DNA from: Closterium sp. NIES-65
Taxonomy: Eukaryota > Streptophyta > Zygnematophyceae > Desmidiales > Closteriaceae
NCBI GenBank assembly: GCA_948144175.1
Contig: CANXME010000106.1
Location: 3,658,001 to 3,722,000, forward strand
Direction: 5' to 3'
Length of the DNA stretch: 64,000 nt
Both the position numbers and the translations under genes were made by a program. Each line of letters starts with the position of its first letter. Positions within the stretch are counted from its first letter, which is position 1. The notes beneath the pieces were generated by a model that saw only the letters and a program-made list of their open reading frames with translations, did no database searches and had not been told where the DNA came from. Of this stretch, positions 43,562 to 53,500 are shown piece after piece.

Positions 43562-45228
43562 GGGAGGACAGTGGAGAAGTGAGACAGGACAGGACCCCCA
43601 GAGGGGTCAGCAAGGGAGACCGCAACCGGCCGGCCAAGCGGCGTAAGGGTAGTGCGGTCTCGAAAGAAGGAGCGAGAAGCCCCTGAGTCAAGTGTGAAAG
43701 TGAGGGAGGACGAGGGCGACGCAGTACCTGAGAGCGCAGACGCACTGGCACCTAGAGCAGCAGCCTCACAAGCACCTAGCGCAGCAGTACCAATGCCCGG
43801 GTCGGGCGGGAAACACCGGTAACCCTCATTCTCCACACTATAAGACACAGCATACATAGCAGCAAGGATAGCATCAAAATCAAGATCAAAGATCGCTACA
43901 CCAGTCCTAAGAAGCTCATCCCAGCGAGGGATCTCACTAGCCCCGGGGAACTGCTGACGCCAAGCGTCAGTCAGGTGGCCAAAGCAGCGCTGAGTGGAGT
44001 GGGCACCCCCACACTGCTCACCCGCGCGGTCGTCGGAACAAAGAACGTAGGTGCAGGGACCAGTACCCCCACCCCTCTGACGCCCAGCGTACCACTCACG
44101 AAGCTGCTGAGGCGGAGGGGTGTCCCGCGAGCGCTGCTGCTGCTGCCACTGCGAGCGCTGGCCACCACCACCGCCGTTATGCTGCTGGGTACCACCCCGA
44201 CCAGCTCCGCCCCCTCCACCACCACCGCCTCCTCCGCTGCCGCCGCCACCGCCTCCACCTCCGCCGCCTCCACCTCCGCCGCTGCCACCTCCACCACCGC
44301 TGGCACCACCACCACCGTCTCCGCTGCTGCTGCCACCACCACCACCACCACCACCGCCACTACTCCCGCCGCCACCCCCACTCCCTCCGCCGCCTCCGCC
44401 GCCACCGCCACCGCCCCCTCCAGCTCCACCCGCGCCCTTGCCCCCCTTGCCCTTGCTAGAGCGACGTCTCCCACTAGGGGCAGACGCCGCGCCGACCGAC
44501 TCAAGACCAAGCAGGTCGACAGTAGCAGCAGAGGCAACAGAGGGCAGCAAGGGGGAAGGAGAGCACCCCTCAAAGATGGGGGTGCGAGGGTCACCACGAG
44601 AGGCACCTACAGCAACTATGCTCTTCTCCGCTGCGAGGAGGGTCTTCTCGAGGAGGTCGACAGTGAGGGTGGTGGGACAGACTGCGAGAAAGTGGTCCCT
44701 GACTACGCGAAGGGAGTCAGGGAGGCGCGCGACTACGTAGTAGAGAGCGATGTACATGGGGGGGGGGTTCTTAGCGCAGAACTCAGCAGGAAGGGCGGCG
44801 TGGTAGCGAGTGTCACTAGTGCGGAGGTGCGTAATGAGGTCAGCGATAGTGGGGAAGGCAGAGAGGTCAGGAAAGAGGTAGGGAAGCATGAGATGGCTCA
44901 GTGCAGCAGTGGCAGGGGAGGAGTAGCGCGCAACTACAGCGTCGTACAAGGTGTGAGCACTCTTGTACTGACTAAAGTGCGCACGCTCAGAGGTAGGGAG
45001 GTGGCGACGCACAGCAAGACGTGCAGCAGCATCGCGGGTGGCCCACTGAGAGCGGACAGTGGGATCAGCATCAGCAGCAGGAGCAGGAGAGGCGCCAGAG
45101 GTGAGGTCAAAGAGAGAAAGGCCGTCTGCTCTGTCGCACTGTAAGAACAGCTGCAGGTCGTCTAACCAGACCTCAAAATCAATGGCGCGACCCTCGGCGT
45201 CAAAAGCGAGGACACTAGGGGTAGCCAT
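43357..45228 (-). CDS. copia gag-protease (Cop-G)
   Basis: I take ATG at 45228-45226 (MATPSVLAFDAEGR) as start because every copy begins there; an upstream in-frame ATG at 45270 is not conserved. The capsid-like domain (VWLDDLQLFLQCDRADGLSLFD, LMLPYLFPDL, LRTSDTRYH) runs to FCAKN. The tract of exactly 10 C, coding Pro-Pro-Pro, keeps the frame. Then come a long Gly-rich tract (about 44430-44190), a Gln-rich stretch, the Cys/His box C-X4-C-X8-C-X3-H-X4-C (about 44055-43980), and the protease with DSGAS at 43675-43689. The last residues are altered by the 1-nt deletion near 43370 (RRPGRVSTP instead of RRPGSSLYT). It forms the particle, binds RNA and cleaves the polyprotein. Confidence 0.9.
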   Translation of the reverse strand: MATPSVLAFDAEGRAIDFEVWLDDLQLFLQCDRADGLSLFDLTSGASPAPAADADPTVRSQWATRDAAARLAVRRHLPTSERAHFSQYKSAHTLYDAVVARYSSPATAALSHLMLPYLFPDLSAFPTIADLITHLRTSDTRYHAALPAEFCAKNPPPMYIALYYVVARLPDSLRVVRDHFLAVCPTTLTVDLLEKTLLAAEKSIVAVGASRGDPRTPIFEGCSPSPLLPSVASAATVDLLGLESVGAASAPSGRRRSSKGKGGKGAGGAGGGGGGGGGGGGGSGGGGGSSGGGGGGGGGSSSGDGGGGASGGGGGSGGGGGGGGGGGGGGSGGGGGGGGGGAGRGGTQQHNGGGGGQRSQWQQQQRSRDTPPPQQLREWYAGRQRGGGTGPCTYVLCSDDRAGEQCGGAHSTQRCFGHLTDAWRQQFPGASEIPRWDELLRTGVAIFDLDFDAILAAMYAVSYSVENEGYRCFPPDPGIGTAALGACEAAALGASASALSGTASPSSSLTFTLDSGASRSFFRDRTTLTPLGRPVAVSLADPSGGPVLSHFSTVLPCPAAPSGTLSGLYLPSFSTNLVSGAALQDAGVHQFTPASQRVTHCTDARTGRHLATFSRRPGRVSTP

Positions 45229-45289
45229 GGCGACGACAGCTAGGCAGTGCAAGCAGTAGGGAAAGAGCACGCAGTGACAGTGGGACTGT

Positions 45290-46439
45290 GCTCACCAAGC
45301 GGGGCAGGTCGTGCAGCTCTGCAGAAAGGCGGCTCGGCGACCGGGCGGCTCGGGTGCACAGCGGCTTGGCTCCCGGGCGGCTCGGCGGCAGGGCGGCTCG
45401 GGTGCAGGGCGGCACGGCTCCCGGGCGGCTCGGCGGCAGGGCGGCTCGGGTGCAGGGCGGCTCGGCTCCCGGGCGGCTCGGCGACAGGGCGGCTCGGGCG
45501 CAGGGCGGCTCGGTTCCTGGGCGGCTCGGCTGCACTGCTGACCGACTGCTGCAGGTGGGGCGGCGAGGCCGCGTGAGAGAACCGGGGCGGGGCCGCGTCA
45601 GAGCCGGCGGCAGGGCCGCGTGAGGGCCGGCGGCGGGGCCGCGTGAGAGCCGGGGCGGGGCCGCTACAGAGCTGGCGGCGGGTCCGCAAGAGAGCCGGCG
45701 GCGGGGCCGCTTGAGAGCCGGGGCGGGGCCGCAAGAGAGCCGGCGGCGGGGCCGCGTGAGAGCCGGGGCAGGGGCCGCTTCAGGGTCGGCGGCGGGGCCG
45801 TAAGAGAGCCGGCGGCGGGGCCGCAAGAGAGCCGGCGGCGGGGCCTTGCGAAGGCCGGCGGCGGGGCCGCGTGAGAGCAGGCGGCGGCGCCGCGAAGGAG
45901 CCGGGGCGGGGCCGCGTGAGAGCAGGCGACGGGGCCGCGAAGGAGCCGGGGCGGGGCCGCGTGAGAGCAGGCGGCGGGGCCGCGTAAGGGCCTGGGCGGG
46001 GCCGCGACAGAGCCGTCGGCGGGGCCGCGTGAAAGCCGGGGCGGGGCCGCGTAGAAGCCGGGGCGGGGCCGTGTGAGAGCAGGCGGCGGGGCCGCGAAGG
46101 AGCCGGGGCGGGGCCGCGTGAGAGCAGGCGGCGGGGCCGCGTAAAGGCCGGGGCGGGGCCGCGTGAGAGCAGGCGGCGGGGCCGCGTAAGGGCCTGGGCG
46201 GGGCCGCGACAGAGCCGTCGACGGGGCCGCGTGAAAGCCGGGGCGGGGCCGCGTAGAAGTCGGGGCGGGGCCGCGTGAGAGCAGGCGGCGGGGCCGCGAA
46301 GGAGCCGGGGCGGGGCCGCGTGAGAGCAGGCGGCGGGGCCGCGTAAGGGCCGGCGGCGGGGCCCCGTCAGAGAGGGCGGCGGGGCCGCGTCAGTGGAGGC
46401 GGCGGGGCCGCAGGGGAAATGGCGACCCGAGGGGTCGCT
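45290..46439 (-). repeat. two-part GC-rich leader of Cop-G
   Basis: Gag-proximal GGCGGCTCGGC-based units (about 45330-45540), then about 40 units around GGCGGGGCCGCGTGAGAGC (about 45560-46410). The latter include higher-order copies of about 200 bp: 45890-46080 resembles 46060-46290. Confidence 0.9.
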
Positions 46440-46513
46440 AAAAAAAATCGCGCCTCGGGGGGCGCTTCGGTGGGCCCAAAAAAACGGTCCTTAGAAGGAC
46501 CCGCTCTATACCA
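46440..46513 (-). promoter_or_regulatory. PBS, two hairpins and T-tract of Cop-G
   Basis: In element orientation: PBS TGGTATAGAGCGGG, hairpin GGTCCT-TCTA-AGGACC (46486-46501), T-run, GGGCCC, hairpin with GCGCC/GGCGC arms (46450-46465), T8 (46440-46447). The first stem differs from GTTCCC/GGGAAC of Cop-B and Cop-F on both arms. Confidence 0.78.
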
Positions 46514-46645
46514 TGTGAGAATAAGCGAACAGGAATGAATGAACTAGAAGTGAAATGAGTACAAGTAGTAAACCCTAGAATTGTGTACCCCCTATAGGCT
46601 AACCCACTGTAGCCTACACAAGCATAACATATATTATGTTTGACA
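46514..46645 (-). repeat. 5' LTR of Cop-G (132 bp)
   Basis: One base different from 39024-39155. Followed by the CAAGT duplication. Confidence 0.96.
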
Positions 46646-46823
46646 CAAGTGAGGGCGGCGGGGCCGCAAGTGAGGGCGGCGGGGCCGCAAGGGAGGCCGC
46701 TAGGGCGGCTCGACGAATGTAGAGAAGGGAGCGCGACTCGGGGAGCGCGCTCCGGGCAGGAAAAAAAAAGGCACAGTGGTGGGCCCTAGGCACAGTTCCC
46801 ACGAGGGAACCTGCTCGATACCA
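46646..46823 (-). promoter_or_regulatory. Cop-F leader end, hairpin and PBS
   Basis: Last leader repeats (46651-46700), an A-run (T9 in element sense, about 46761-46769), GGGCCC, the perfect hairpin GTTCCC-ACGA-GGGAAC at 46795-46810 (plus-strand view), and the PBS TGGTATCGAGC ending at 46823. Confidence 0.82.
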
Positions 46824-46950
46824 TGAGAAACTTAGAACGAGAATGGGTTGACTAACTGAAAGTTGGGTACAAATACAAACCCTAGAAAGCTGTACCCCAT
46901 ATGTGCTACCCCACTATAGCCTACAACAGCTATGTCATATAAATATGATA
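46824..46950 (-). repeat. 5' LTR of Cop-F (127 bp)
   Basis: Pairs with 31874-32000. Followed by GTAGA (46951-46955). Confidence 0.93.
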
Positions 46951-46955
46951 GTAGA

Positions 46956-47034
46956 CACTATAGGGTACAACATTTCTAGGTTTCCTACTTATACCCACAT
47001 TCTCCTTAGTCATTTCATTCCTCATTTCTTCACA
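46956..47034 (+). repeat. Cop-D 3' LTR, second part
   Basis: CACTATAGGGTACAAC to TTTCTTCACA completes the LTR begun at 31828. Joined at one GTAGA copy, the two parts give a 125-bp LTR with TG...CA ends. Confidence 0.9.
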
Positions 47035-47076
47035 CACCATTCCTCGTAAACTCTTCACAAGCCCAATATATTCACA

Positions 47077-47445
47077 TGTGACGAGTACAATCGAGTGAGC
47101 GAGCAAGAGTTGCACTATCGAAGCAAGAGTACAATGCGCGAAGGCATGAGTGAAGAATATATAGCTAAACTACAGTGGTAACGGTAATGTGTGGAAAATG
47201 GGGTGCGCGACGGGCCTTGCGCCGAGGTTGGGAAATGTCGAGGTGAATGTCTGGAGCGCGGGTTACCAACCAAACCGTGAGGTTGGGTCGCGTCGTGAAC
47301 AGTGGCGAAAATAGTGTTGAGGCGAGTGTCGCGAGTGGTAACCAATTACTGGTGGGTGCTATTGGTGGGAACAGTGGTGTACGCGCTAAGCAGGAACGCA
47401 AAGAAAGGAAAATGAATTTTCCTTACACTCCCCCTCCCCCCTAAG
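47077..47445 (-). repeat. 3' LTR and polypurine tract of Gyp-3
   Basis: The inner end at 47427 is firm: in element sense GGGGGGAGGGGGAG then TGTAAGGAAAATTC. The outer end is uncertain; TGTGACGAG at 47077 is a candidate. CTATATATTC (plus-strand about 47155-47164) is a TATA-box candidate. The segment 47277-47427 matches 3199-3357. Positions 47035-47076 show nothing I recognise. Confidence 0.65.
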
Positions 47446-49001
47446 GAGGCCCTCCTTACGAAAGCGCGTGTACATCCCGGAAATTTCAGCTGCGCAGGTA
47501 CTCGGTGAAGACGGGGTGGTTCTCAACTCTATCCAGGGGAATCCATTTGTCTTTAGTGGGCATGCGGTCTTTCCAGTGGATCAGAAATTTGATCCTTCGG
47601 GCTCCCGGTGGGTCGCAAACTCGGTGGCTCAGGATTTTTTCGGGCGTGATGATTGGTTCCGTCGGCGGCCGTGTCATGCTGATTGGCTGGTTGTGGGGCA
47701 GTTGGCTGGTGGATGGCACGTAAGGGTGAAGCAGGCTGACGTGTAATGACGGGTTGACGGGTGGAGGTGGGAGGAGGAGGTGGGCGACGACGGGTGTGAT
47801 CATGTGGCTGGTGCGGAATGGCCCACAATATTGGGGGCGGAGTTTTGGGGTAATTGGCAGGCAAAAGTTTTGCGTGTCGAGTAGTACGAGATTGTCGCGC
47901 TGGTAAGTGACTGTTCCGCGGTGGCGGTCGCCGTTGCGCTGAGCGATGATGATTTATTTTTTTATAGCGTCTGCTGCTTGGATCCGTGCTGCTTGTAAAA
48001 TGGGTAATGTGGGGTCTTGTCCGTAGTTCAGATAAAACAATGACTGTTGGGTCGTGGCGGATGGCGAGATGTTGTATGCGAATTCGATGAGTGGCAGTTT
48101 CTGTTCCCAGATGGTCGGGTCGTCGCACGTGCCTCGGATGAGTTGTTCCATGGTCTTGTTTGTCCGTTCCGTCTGTCCGTCGGTCTCGAGGTGGTACGAA
48201 GAACTAAACTGTAGTCGTGTGCCGAACTGCTGCCACAGGTTCCGCCAGAAGCTGCTAGTGAATTTCGTGTCGCGGTCGTTGATGATCGCTGCTGGTATCC
48301 TGTGCAGTCAAACGACAGTGGAGATGAAGACATGGGGTGTATCTTTGGCATTGATTGAAATTTTGCAACCTACGAAATGTGCCATTTTCGTCAGCCGATC
48401 GACGACGGCCAGGATCGCGTCGTTTCCGCTTGCTCCGGCTGGAAACCACGTGACAAAGTCCATTGTCACCTGCTGTCAAGCACGCTCTGGGGGTGGTATT
48501 GGCTACAACTATCCTACCGGCCGCTTCCGTGATGACTTCATGAGCTGGCAGGTGGGACACGATGCCACGTGTCGCTGTATGTCGGTCAGCATTTCGGGCC
48601 ATTAATAGTACCGCTGCAGCTACTCCTGTGTTTTTTATACACCAAAATGGCCTGAGGTGACTCCGTCGTGTGCCTCCTATAGCAGTAATTCCCGTAGTAA
48701 GGTTTACCCTGGTACCCAGGTGCGGTCAGTACCGGTTTTTACGTAATATACTCCCTTTGCTGCTGCGAACTGCTGCGAATTTCCTCTTGTGAAGAAGGGG
48801 TCTGTTTGGTATTTGTGGGTGAACAGTCCAGTTAGTAGTGGGCTGGTCTAGGCAAGTAGTATTCCGTGGATTTGGGGAGTAGGGCGGATAAGTGCGTCAG
48901 CGATGTTGGATGTCCCATCTTTGTAAGTAACCGTGTAGTGAAAATTGGACTAGAGGAAATCGAGCCAGCGAATCTATCGTGGGTTGAGGTGGGGTTGTGA
49001 G
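47446..49001 (-). pseudogene. gypsy RNase H end, integrase and C-terminal domain (Gyp-3)
   Basis: From 49000 down: the RNase H end (RWLDFL, NFHYTVTYKDGTSNIADAL). Then a decayed linker and zinc region, integrase core TMDFVTWFPAGASGNDAILAV with VDRLTKMAHF (about 48460-48370), IINDRDTKFTSSFWRNL (about 48290) and DGQTERTNKTMEQLIRG (about 48180). The C-terminal KLRPQYCGPF (about 47830) and a chromodomain-like IKFLIHWKDRMPTKDKWIP end at about 47486. Stops (about 48308, 47955) and frameshifts abound. Its residues differ clearly from Gyp-1/2, so it is a separate lineage. Confidence 0.85.
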
Positions 49002-49129
49002 TGTCAGATATATATGACATAGCTATTGTAGGCTATAGTGGGGAAGCACATACGGGGTACAGCTTCCTAGGGTTTGTATTTGTAGCCAACTTTCACTTAG
49101 TCATTCTCATTCTCGTTGTAATTTCCTCA
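49002..49129 (+). repeat. 5' LTR of Cop-H (128 bp)
   Basis: TGTCAGATATATATGACATAG to AATTTCCTCA; close to the Cop-B LTR. Confidence 0.93.
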
Positions 49130-49199
49130 TGATGAGAGCAGCAATTCTGTCACTGCACTGCCCCTGTCCTACAGTTTGTACTGCTAGTCCATTGCTGTC
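49130..49199 (+). promoter_or_regulatory. PBS remnant and short leader of Cop-H
   Basis: TGATGAGAGCAGC at the LTR edge is a mutated PBS. Only about 70 bp separate it from the gag ATG. The hairpins, T-tract and GC repeats of the other copies are deleted. Confidence 0.75.
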
Positions 49200-50042
49200 A
49201 TGGCTACCCCCAGTGTTCTCGCTTTTGACGCTGAGGGTCGGGCCATTGACTTTGAGGTCAGGGTAGATGACCTGCAGCTTTTCCTACACTGCGATAGGGC
49301 AGACGGTCTCTCCCTCTTTGACCTCACTCTGGCGCCTCTCCTGCCCCTGCTGCTGACGCTGACGCCACTGTTCGCTCCCAGTGGACCACGCGCGATGCTC
49401 CTGCACGTCTTGCTGTGCGTCGCCACCTGCCTACCACTGAGCGCGCGCACTTTAGTCAGTACAAGAGTGCTCAGACCTTGTACAACGCTGTAGTTGCGCG
49501 CTACTCTTCCCCTGCCACTACTGCACTGAGCCGCCTCATGCTACCGTACCTTTTCCCTGACCTTACTGCCTTTCCCACAGTCGCTGACCTCATTACGCAC
49601 CTTCGCACTAGTGACACTCGCTACCGCGCTGCGCTTCCTGCTGAGTTCTGCGCCAAGAACCCCCCCCCCCATGTACATCACTCTCTATTACATAGTCACC
49701 CGACTCCCTGACTCTCTTCGTATAGTCAGGGACCACTTCCTCTCAGTCTGTCCCGCCACTCTTACTATTGACCTCCTATAGAAGGCCCTCCTAGCAGCGG
49801 AGAAGAGCATAGTCGCTGTAGGAGCCTCTCGTGGTGACCCCCGCACCCCCATCTTTGAGGGGTGTTCCACTTCCCCCCTTTTGCCCTCTGTCGCCTCTGC
49901 CGCTGCGGCCGACCTCGTTGGTCTTGAGTCCGTCGGCGCGGCGTCTGCCCCTAGCGGGAGACGCCGCTCTGGCAAGGGCAAGGGGGGCAAGGGCGCGGGT
50001 GGAGCTAGCGGGGGTGGTGGAAGTGGCGGTGGAGGCGGCGGG
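49200..50042 (+). pseudogene. copia gag, N-terminal part (Cop-H)
   Basis: The ATG at 49200 starts MATPSVLAFDAEGRAIDFEV. A frameshift near 49330 and another before 49415 break the capsid-like domain. The poly-C tract (starting at 49660) has 11 C, one more than the in-frame length. TAG near 49781 follows in L-L-stop-K-A. The Gly-rich tract begins near 50000 and is interrupted by Cop-I at 50043. Confidence 0.88.
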
Positions 50043-50170
50043 TGACAAAATTAGAAGAAAGAAGAGGGTTGAACTAGCAAAAATGGGGATACAAATAGCA
50101 AACCCTAGAAGGGTTGTACTCGCTATAGAGCACCCCACTACAGGCTAGAACATAAGATAACATTCTGACA
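50043..50170 (-). repeat. 3' LTR of Cop-I (128 bp)
   Basis: Plus strand TGACAAAATTAGAAG to CATTCTGACA. The following CACCCCCATAGCC is its purine tract in element sense (GGCTATGGGGGTG), after which Cop-J begins at 50189. Confidence 0.93.
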
Positions 50171-50188
50171 CACCCCCATAGCCAAAGT

Positions 50189-50315
50189 TGTGAGAGTAAG
50201 GAACAGGAATGAGAATGACTAAGGAAAGATTGGTACAAATACAACCCTAGAAACCTGTACCCCATATGTGCTACCCCACTATAGCCTACAGCAACTATGT
50301 CATCTAAATCTGACA
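50189..50315 (-). repeat. 3' LTR of Cop-J (127 bp)
   Basis: Identical to 57539-57665. Core CCCCACTATAGCCTAC on the plus strand. Confidence 0.96.
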
Positions 50316-50545
50316 CACCCCCATACGCAAGGTGGGGGAGAACAAGGGGTCACAAGACCAGTCAGGCAAAGCAAAGCAAAGCTCAGGGTGGATCACAAAG
50401 TCACCACACAGTCCGAGCACAAGGTCAAGGCCACAAGGCCAGTTCACATGCAAGACTAGACACATATATATATACATATATGGCTAAACAAGCAAGAGCA
50501 GGTATATATATATACATATATATATATGCAGGAGTACAAGCAAGG
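50316..50545 (-). other. polypurine tract and 3' UTR of Cop-J
   Basis: CACCCCCATACGCAAGGTGGG next to the LTR, the conserved GCTCAGGGTGGATCACAAAG segment, and long TATATA runs (about 50463-50528). Confidence 0.8.
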
Positions 50546-53500
50546 TCAAGAGGTGAGCAAGTGAGGTAGGACAGGTATAAGTCCCAGCTGAGTGCAGAAG
50601 CGCTGATGGTCACAAGGCGCGAGTGCCTTGGTGAACACATCAGCAGTGTTGGCCTCAGAGGCCACGTACGCAAGCCGCAACTGTCCACGCTGCTGTAGCT
50701 CACGAGCAAGGAAGTAGCGACGAGCAATGTGCTTCGCTCTGTACTCCAGACGCTGCTCTCGACACAAGGCCAGCATGGCCTTGTTGTCTACGTACAGCAC
50801 TGGAGGAGAACGAGGCGGCTCTCCAAGGTCAGTTAGGAGGTAGGTGAGCCAGCGAAGCTCCTGTGCAGCCATGGCCCCTGCGTAGATCTCAGCCTCACAA
50901 CTGGAGGTGAGAACCGAAGACGAGCGAGTAGCCCGCCACGAGACAGAGCCGGAACCAAGGCTGAAGGTGTAACCCTGCGACGACCGCTGCGTAGCCTGGT
51001 CGTTAGCCCAAGAAGCGTCCGCGTGTCCTGTAAGGACCACTGGACTCCGCCCTCCAAGCACTAGCCCCATGCCCGACGTACTGCACAGGTAGCGCAACAC
51101 CCTCTTCGCTGCAGCCATGTGCTCTGGTCGCTGTCTCCCAGGAGCAACATAGCGTGCAAGAATGCTAAGAGGGTATGCAAGGTCAGGTCGTGTGCAGGTC
51201 ATCAGGTACATGAGGCAGCCAACACGCTCTGGGTACGGGCCACTCGACTCTACGGACTCATCCGAAGGCAGAGCTGAGAGCGAGTGGCGAGTAGACAGAG
51301 GAGTGGCCTGAGGCGAGGAGTACGTGAAGCCGAAGGGGTGAAGGACTTGCTGCACCATGTGTGACTGAGTCAAGGTAATGGTGCGGCGGTCTCTGTCCCG
51401 AGTGATCTGCAAGCCAAGATAGCTGCGCAGTTCACCCAGGTCTGTGCACGTGTGTCTCTTCAGCAGCTCGGACTTCACGTAGGCGAGTCCAGCAGTGTCC
51501 GCTGTGGCAAAGACCAAGTCGTCCACGTACACGAGGATGTAGAACGGCGGCAAAGAAGTGTCGGTGCGCAGAAATAGCGACGGGTCAGCAGTAGAAGGAG
51601 CAAACCCAAGAGCCGCAAGCGTAGTCCTCAGTGTGTCGTGCCACTCACGTGGTGCCTGGCGGAGACCGTAGACTGGCCGTCGGAGGCTCCACTGGGTGCC
51701 AGGAGAGAAAGTCCCACTGAAGCCAGGTTGACGGCGCAGCCAGATCTCCTCGTGTAGGCTACCCTGCAAGAACGCAGTGCTGAAGTCGAGAGAGTGAAGC
51801 TCGTAGTCGCGCTGAGCGGCTATGTGCAGCAGCACCCGAAGAGTGGTCATCTTCGGGGTGGGAGAGAAGGTCTGAAAGTAGTCAACTCCCTGCCGCTGAC
51901 TGAAGCCACGAGCGACGTACCGCGCCTTGAAGACAGGTGGAGAGCCCGGCGGCCGCTTCACCCTGAAGATCCACATGCCACTGACGATGTTCGCCCCAGG
52001 AGGGGGAACCGCGTCAACGTAGGTGCCTGTGGACTTCCAGGAAGCCATCTCTGCATCCATAGCTGCCTGCCATTGAGAGGAGTAGGGACCCTCTACGGTC
52101 TCCGCGTAAGAGCGCGGAGTCGGGATGTCTAGTGCATCCGGGTCTCCCTCAGGAGCAAGCAATACAGACGCAAGATGAGGTGAAGCAGCAGCCAGACACT
52201 GGAACTCCTCCTGCCTGTCCTCTAGGACGTCCGTGCCAAGAGCACACTCACCCCCGACGGACGGAGGACAGACAGACGCAGACTCAGCAACAAGACTGGC
52301 AGCGTAGTCTAGACGACAGCGAGCAGCAAAGTCGACGAGCTCAGCGACAAGAGTAGACGCAGCAGCGGACTCAAAAGAGGGGTTAGTGACGACAGTAGCA
52401 AGCACACGCGTGATAGTAGGACTGGTAGCACGAAGGGTGTCCGCCTCAGGGTCGGCAAGCGCAGCAAGGGAGGAATCGGGAGGAGAAGGCAAAGGGGCAC
52501 GCAGAGGGGCAGTGGACGGGCGCAGAGACATCTGGTGCGTATCAGGGACAGGAGGAGGACGCTGACGCGAACTGCGACCACTAGCGCGAGCAGCACGAAC
52601 AGGCGACGCGGGACGAGACGCAGGCTCACGACGCTCAGCGAGACCTCCAGTAGGACCAGTGTAAGGAGAGGGAGCAGGCAGTGGGGATGTAGGCTCCAGC
52701 ACTGACTGCGACTAGACAGGCTGTCGACACTCTACAGGAGGAGAAAGACCAAGAACCTGCTGTAGGAGCGGAACGAAGTACGGCCGAGGCCGCGCGGCAA
52801 CTCCAGACTCAGCAGGGACAGCACCAGCACCCTCAGCTGCAGCACCAGCGCCACCAACACCTCCAGCGGGAGGACCTCCAGCAGTACCAGAAGCAGGTCC
52901 ACCGCCGGGACAGACAGCAGTAGTCTCAGCACCAACACCCTCAGCAGCTCCAGCTCCAGTAGGGCCCGCAGGCCCAGCAGCTCCGGGACCGGCGGCACCA
53001 GCACCCCCGACGGTCGAAGAAGCTCCAGCTCCAGCAGTACGCCTCCAGCGGCGAGCAAACCACTCGGGCAGCTCCTGTGGAGAGAGGGGCTCCCACCGAG
53101 ACGAAGCACCAGGAGAAACCCCAGGCTCGGTAGCTCCAAACGCAGCACCTCCAGGCTCAACAGCTCCAAACACAGCACCCCTAGGCTTAGCAGCTCCACA
53201 CTCAGCACCCCCAGGCCCAGCAGCTCCAGACTCAGCACCCCCAGACTCAGCACCCCCTAGCTCAGCAGCTCCAGGCACAGCACCCCCCGGCTCAGCACCC
53301 CCAGGCTCAACACCCTCAGCAGTAGCACCCACAGGCTCAGCACCCCCAGTAGCAGCACCTCCAGGCTCGGCACCACCGCGCACAGCACCCCTAGAGTCAG
53401 CACCCCCAGGCTCAGCACGCGCAGCAGCACCAGAGTCACCAGTAACCTCGACCGGGTCAACTGCGTCTACCTGGGACACACCTGAGGGGACAGGAACCTG

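Larger units (their letters stand above)
39024..46645 (-). mobile_element. Ty1/copia element Cop-G, young and nearly intact
   Basis: LTRs 39024-39155 and 46514-46645 (132 bp each) differ at one base. The exact target duplication is CAAGT (39019-39023 and 46646-46650). All domains are present. I see two disabling changes: a 1-nt deletion near 43370 and TAG at 42599-42601. 7622 bp. Confidence 0.97.
31874..46950 (-). mobile_element. Ty1/copia element Cop-F with two nested insertions
   Basis: LTRs 31874-32000 and 46824-46950 with the exact target duplication GTAGA (31869-31873 and 46951-46955), inserted in the 3' LTR of Cop-D. A 267-bp solo-LTR-like element (38457-38723) and Cop-G (39024-46645) lie in its leader. 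About 7.2 kb without them. Confidence 0.95.
47035..49001 (-). mobile_element. Ty3/gypsy element Gyp-3, 3' part
   Basis: Minus-strand gypsy of a family different from Gyp-1/2: LTR at left, purine tract, then chromodomain-like end, integrase and RNase H end. It is cut at 49001 by Cop-H; its 5' part would lie beyond the window. Less GC-rich than the copia copies. Confidence 0.82.

Noticed and set aside
43975..45144. Open frame of 389 codons antisense to Cop-G gag
   Set aside because: Antisense of a GC-rich, Gly-repeat coding region; its product is low-complexity Thr/Ala/Pro and it matches no family I know.
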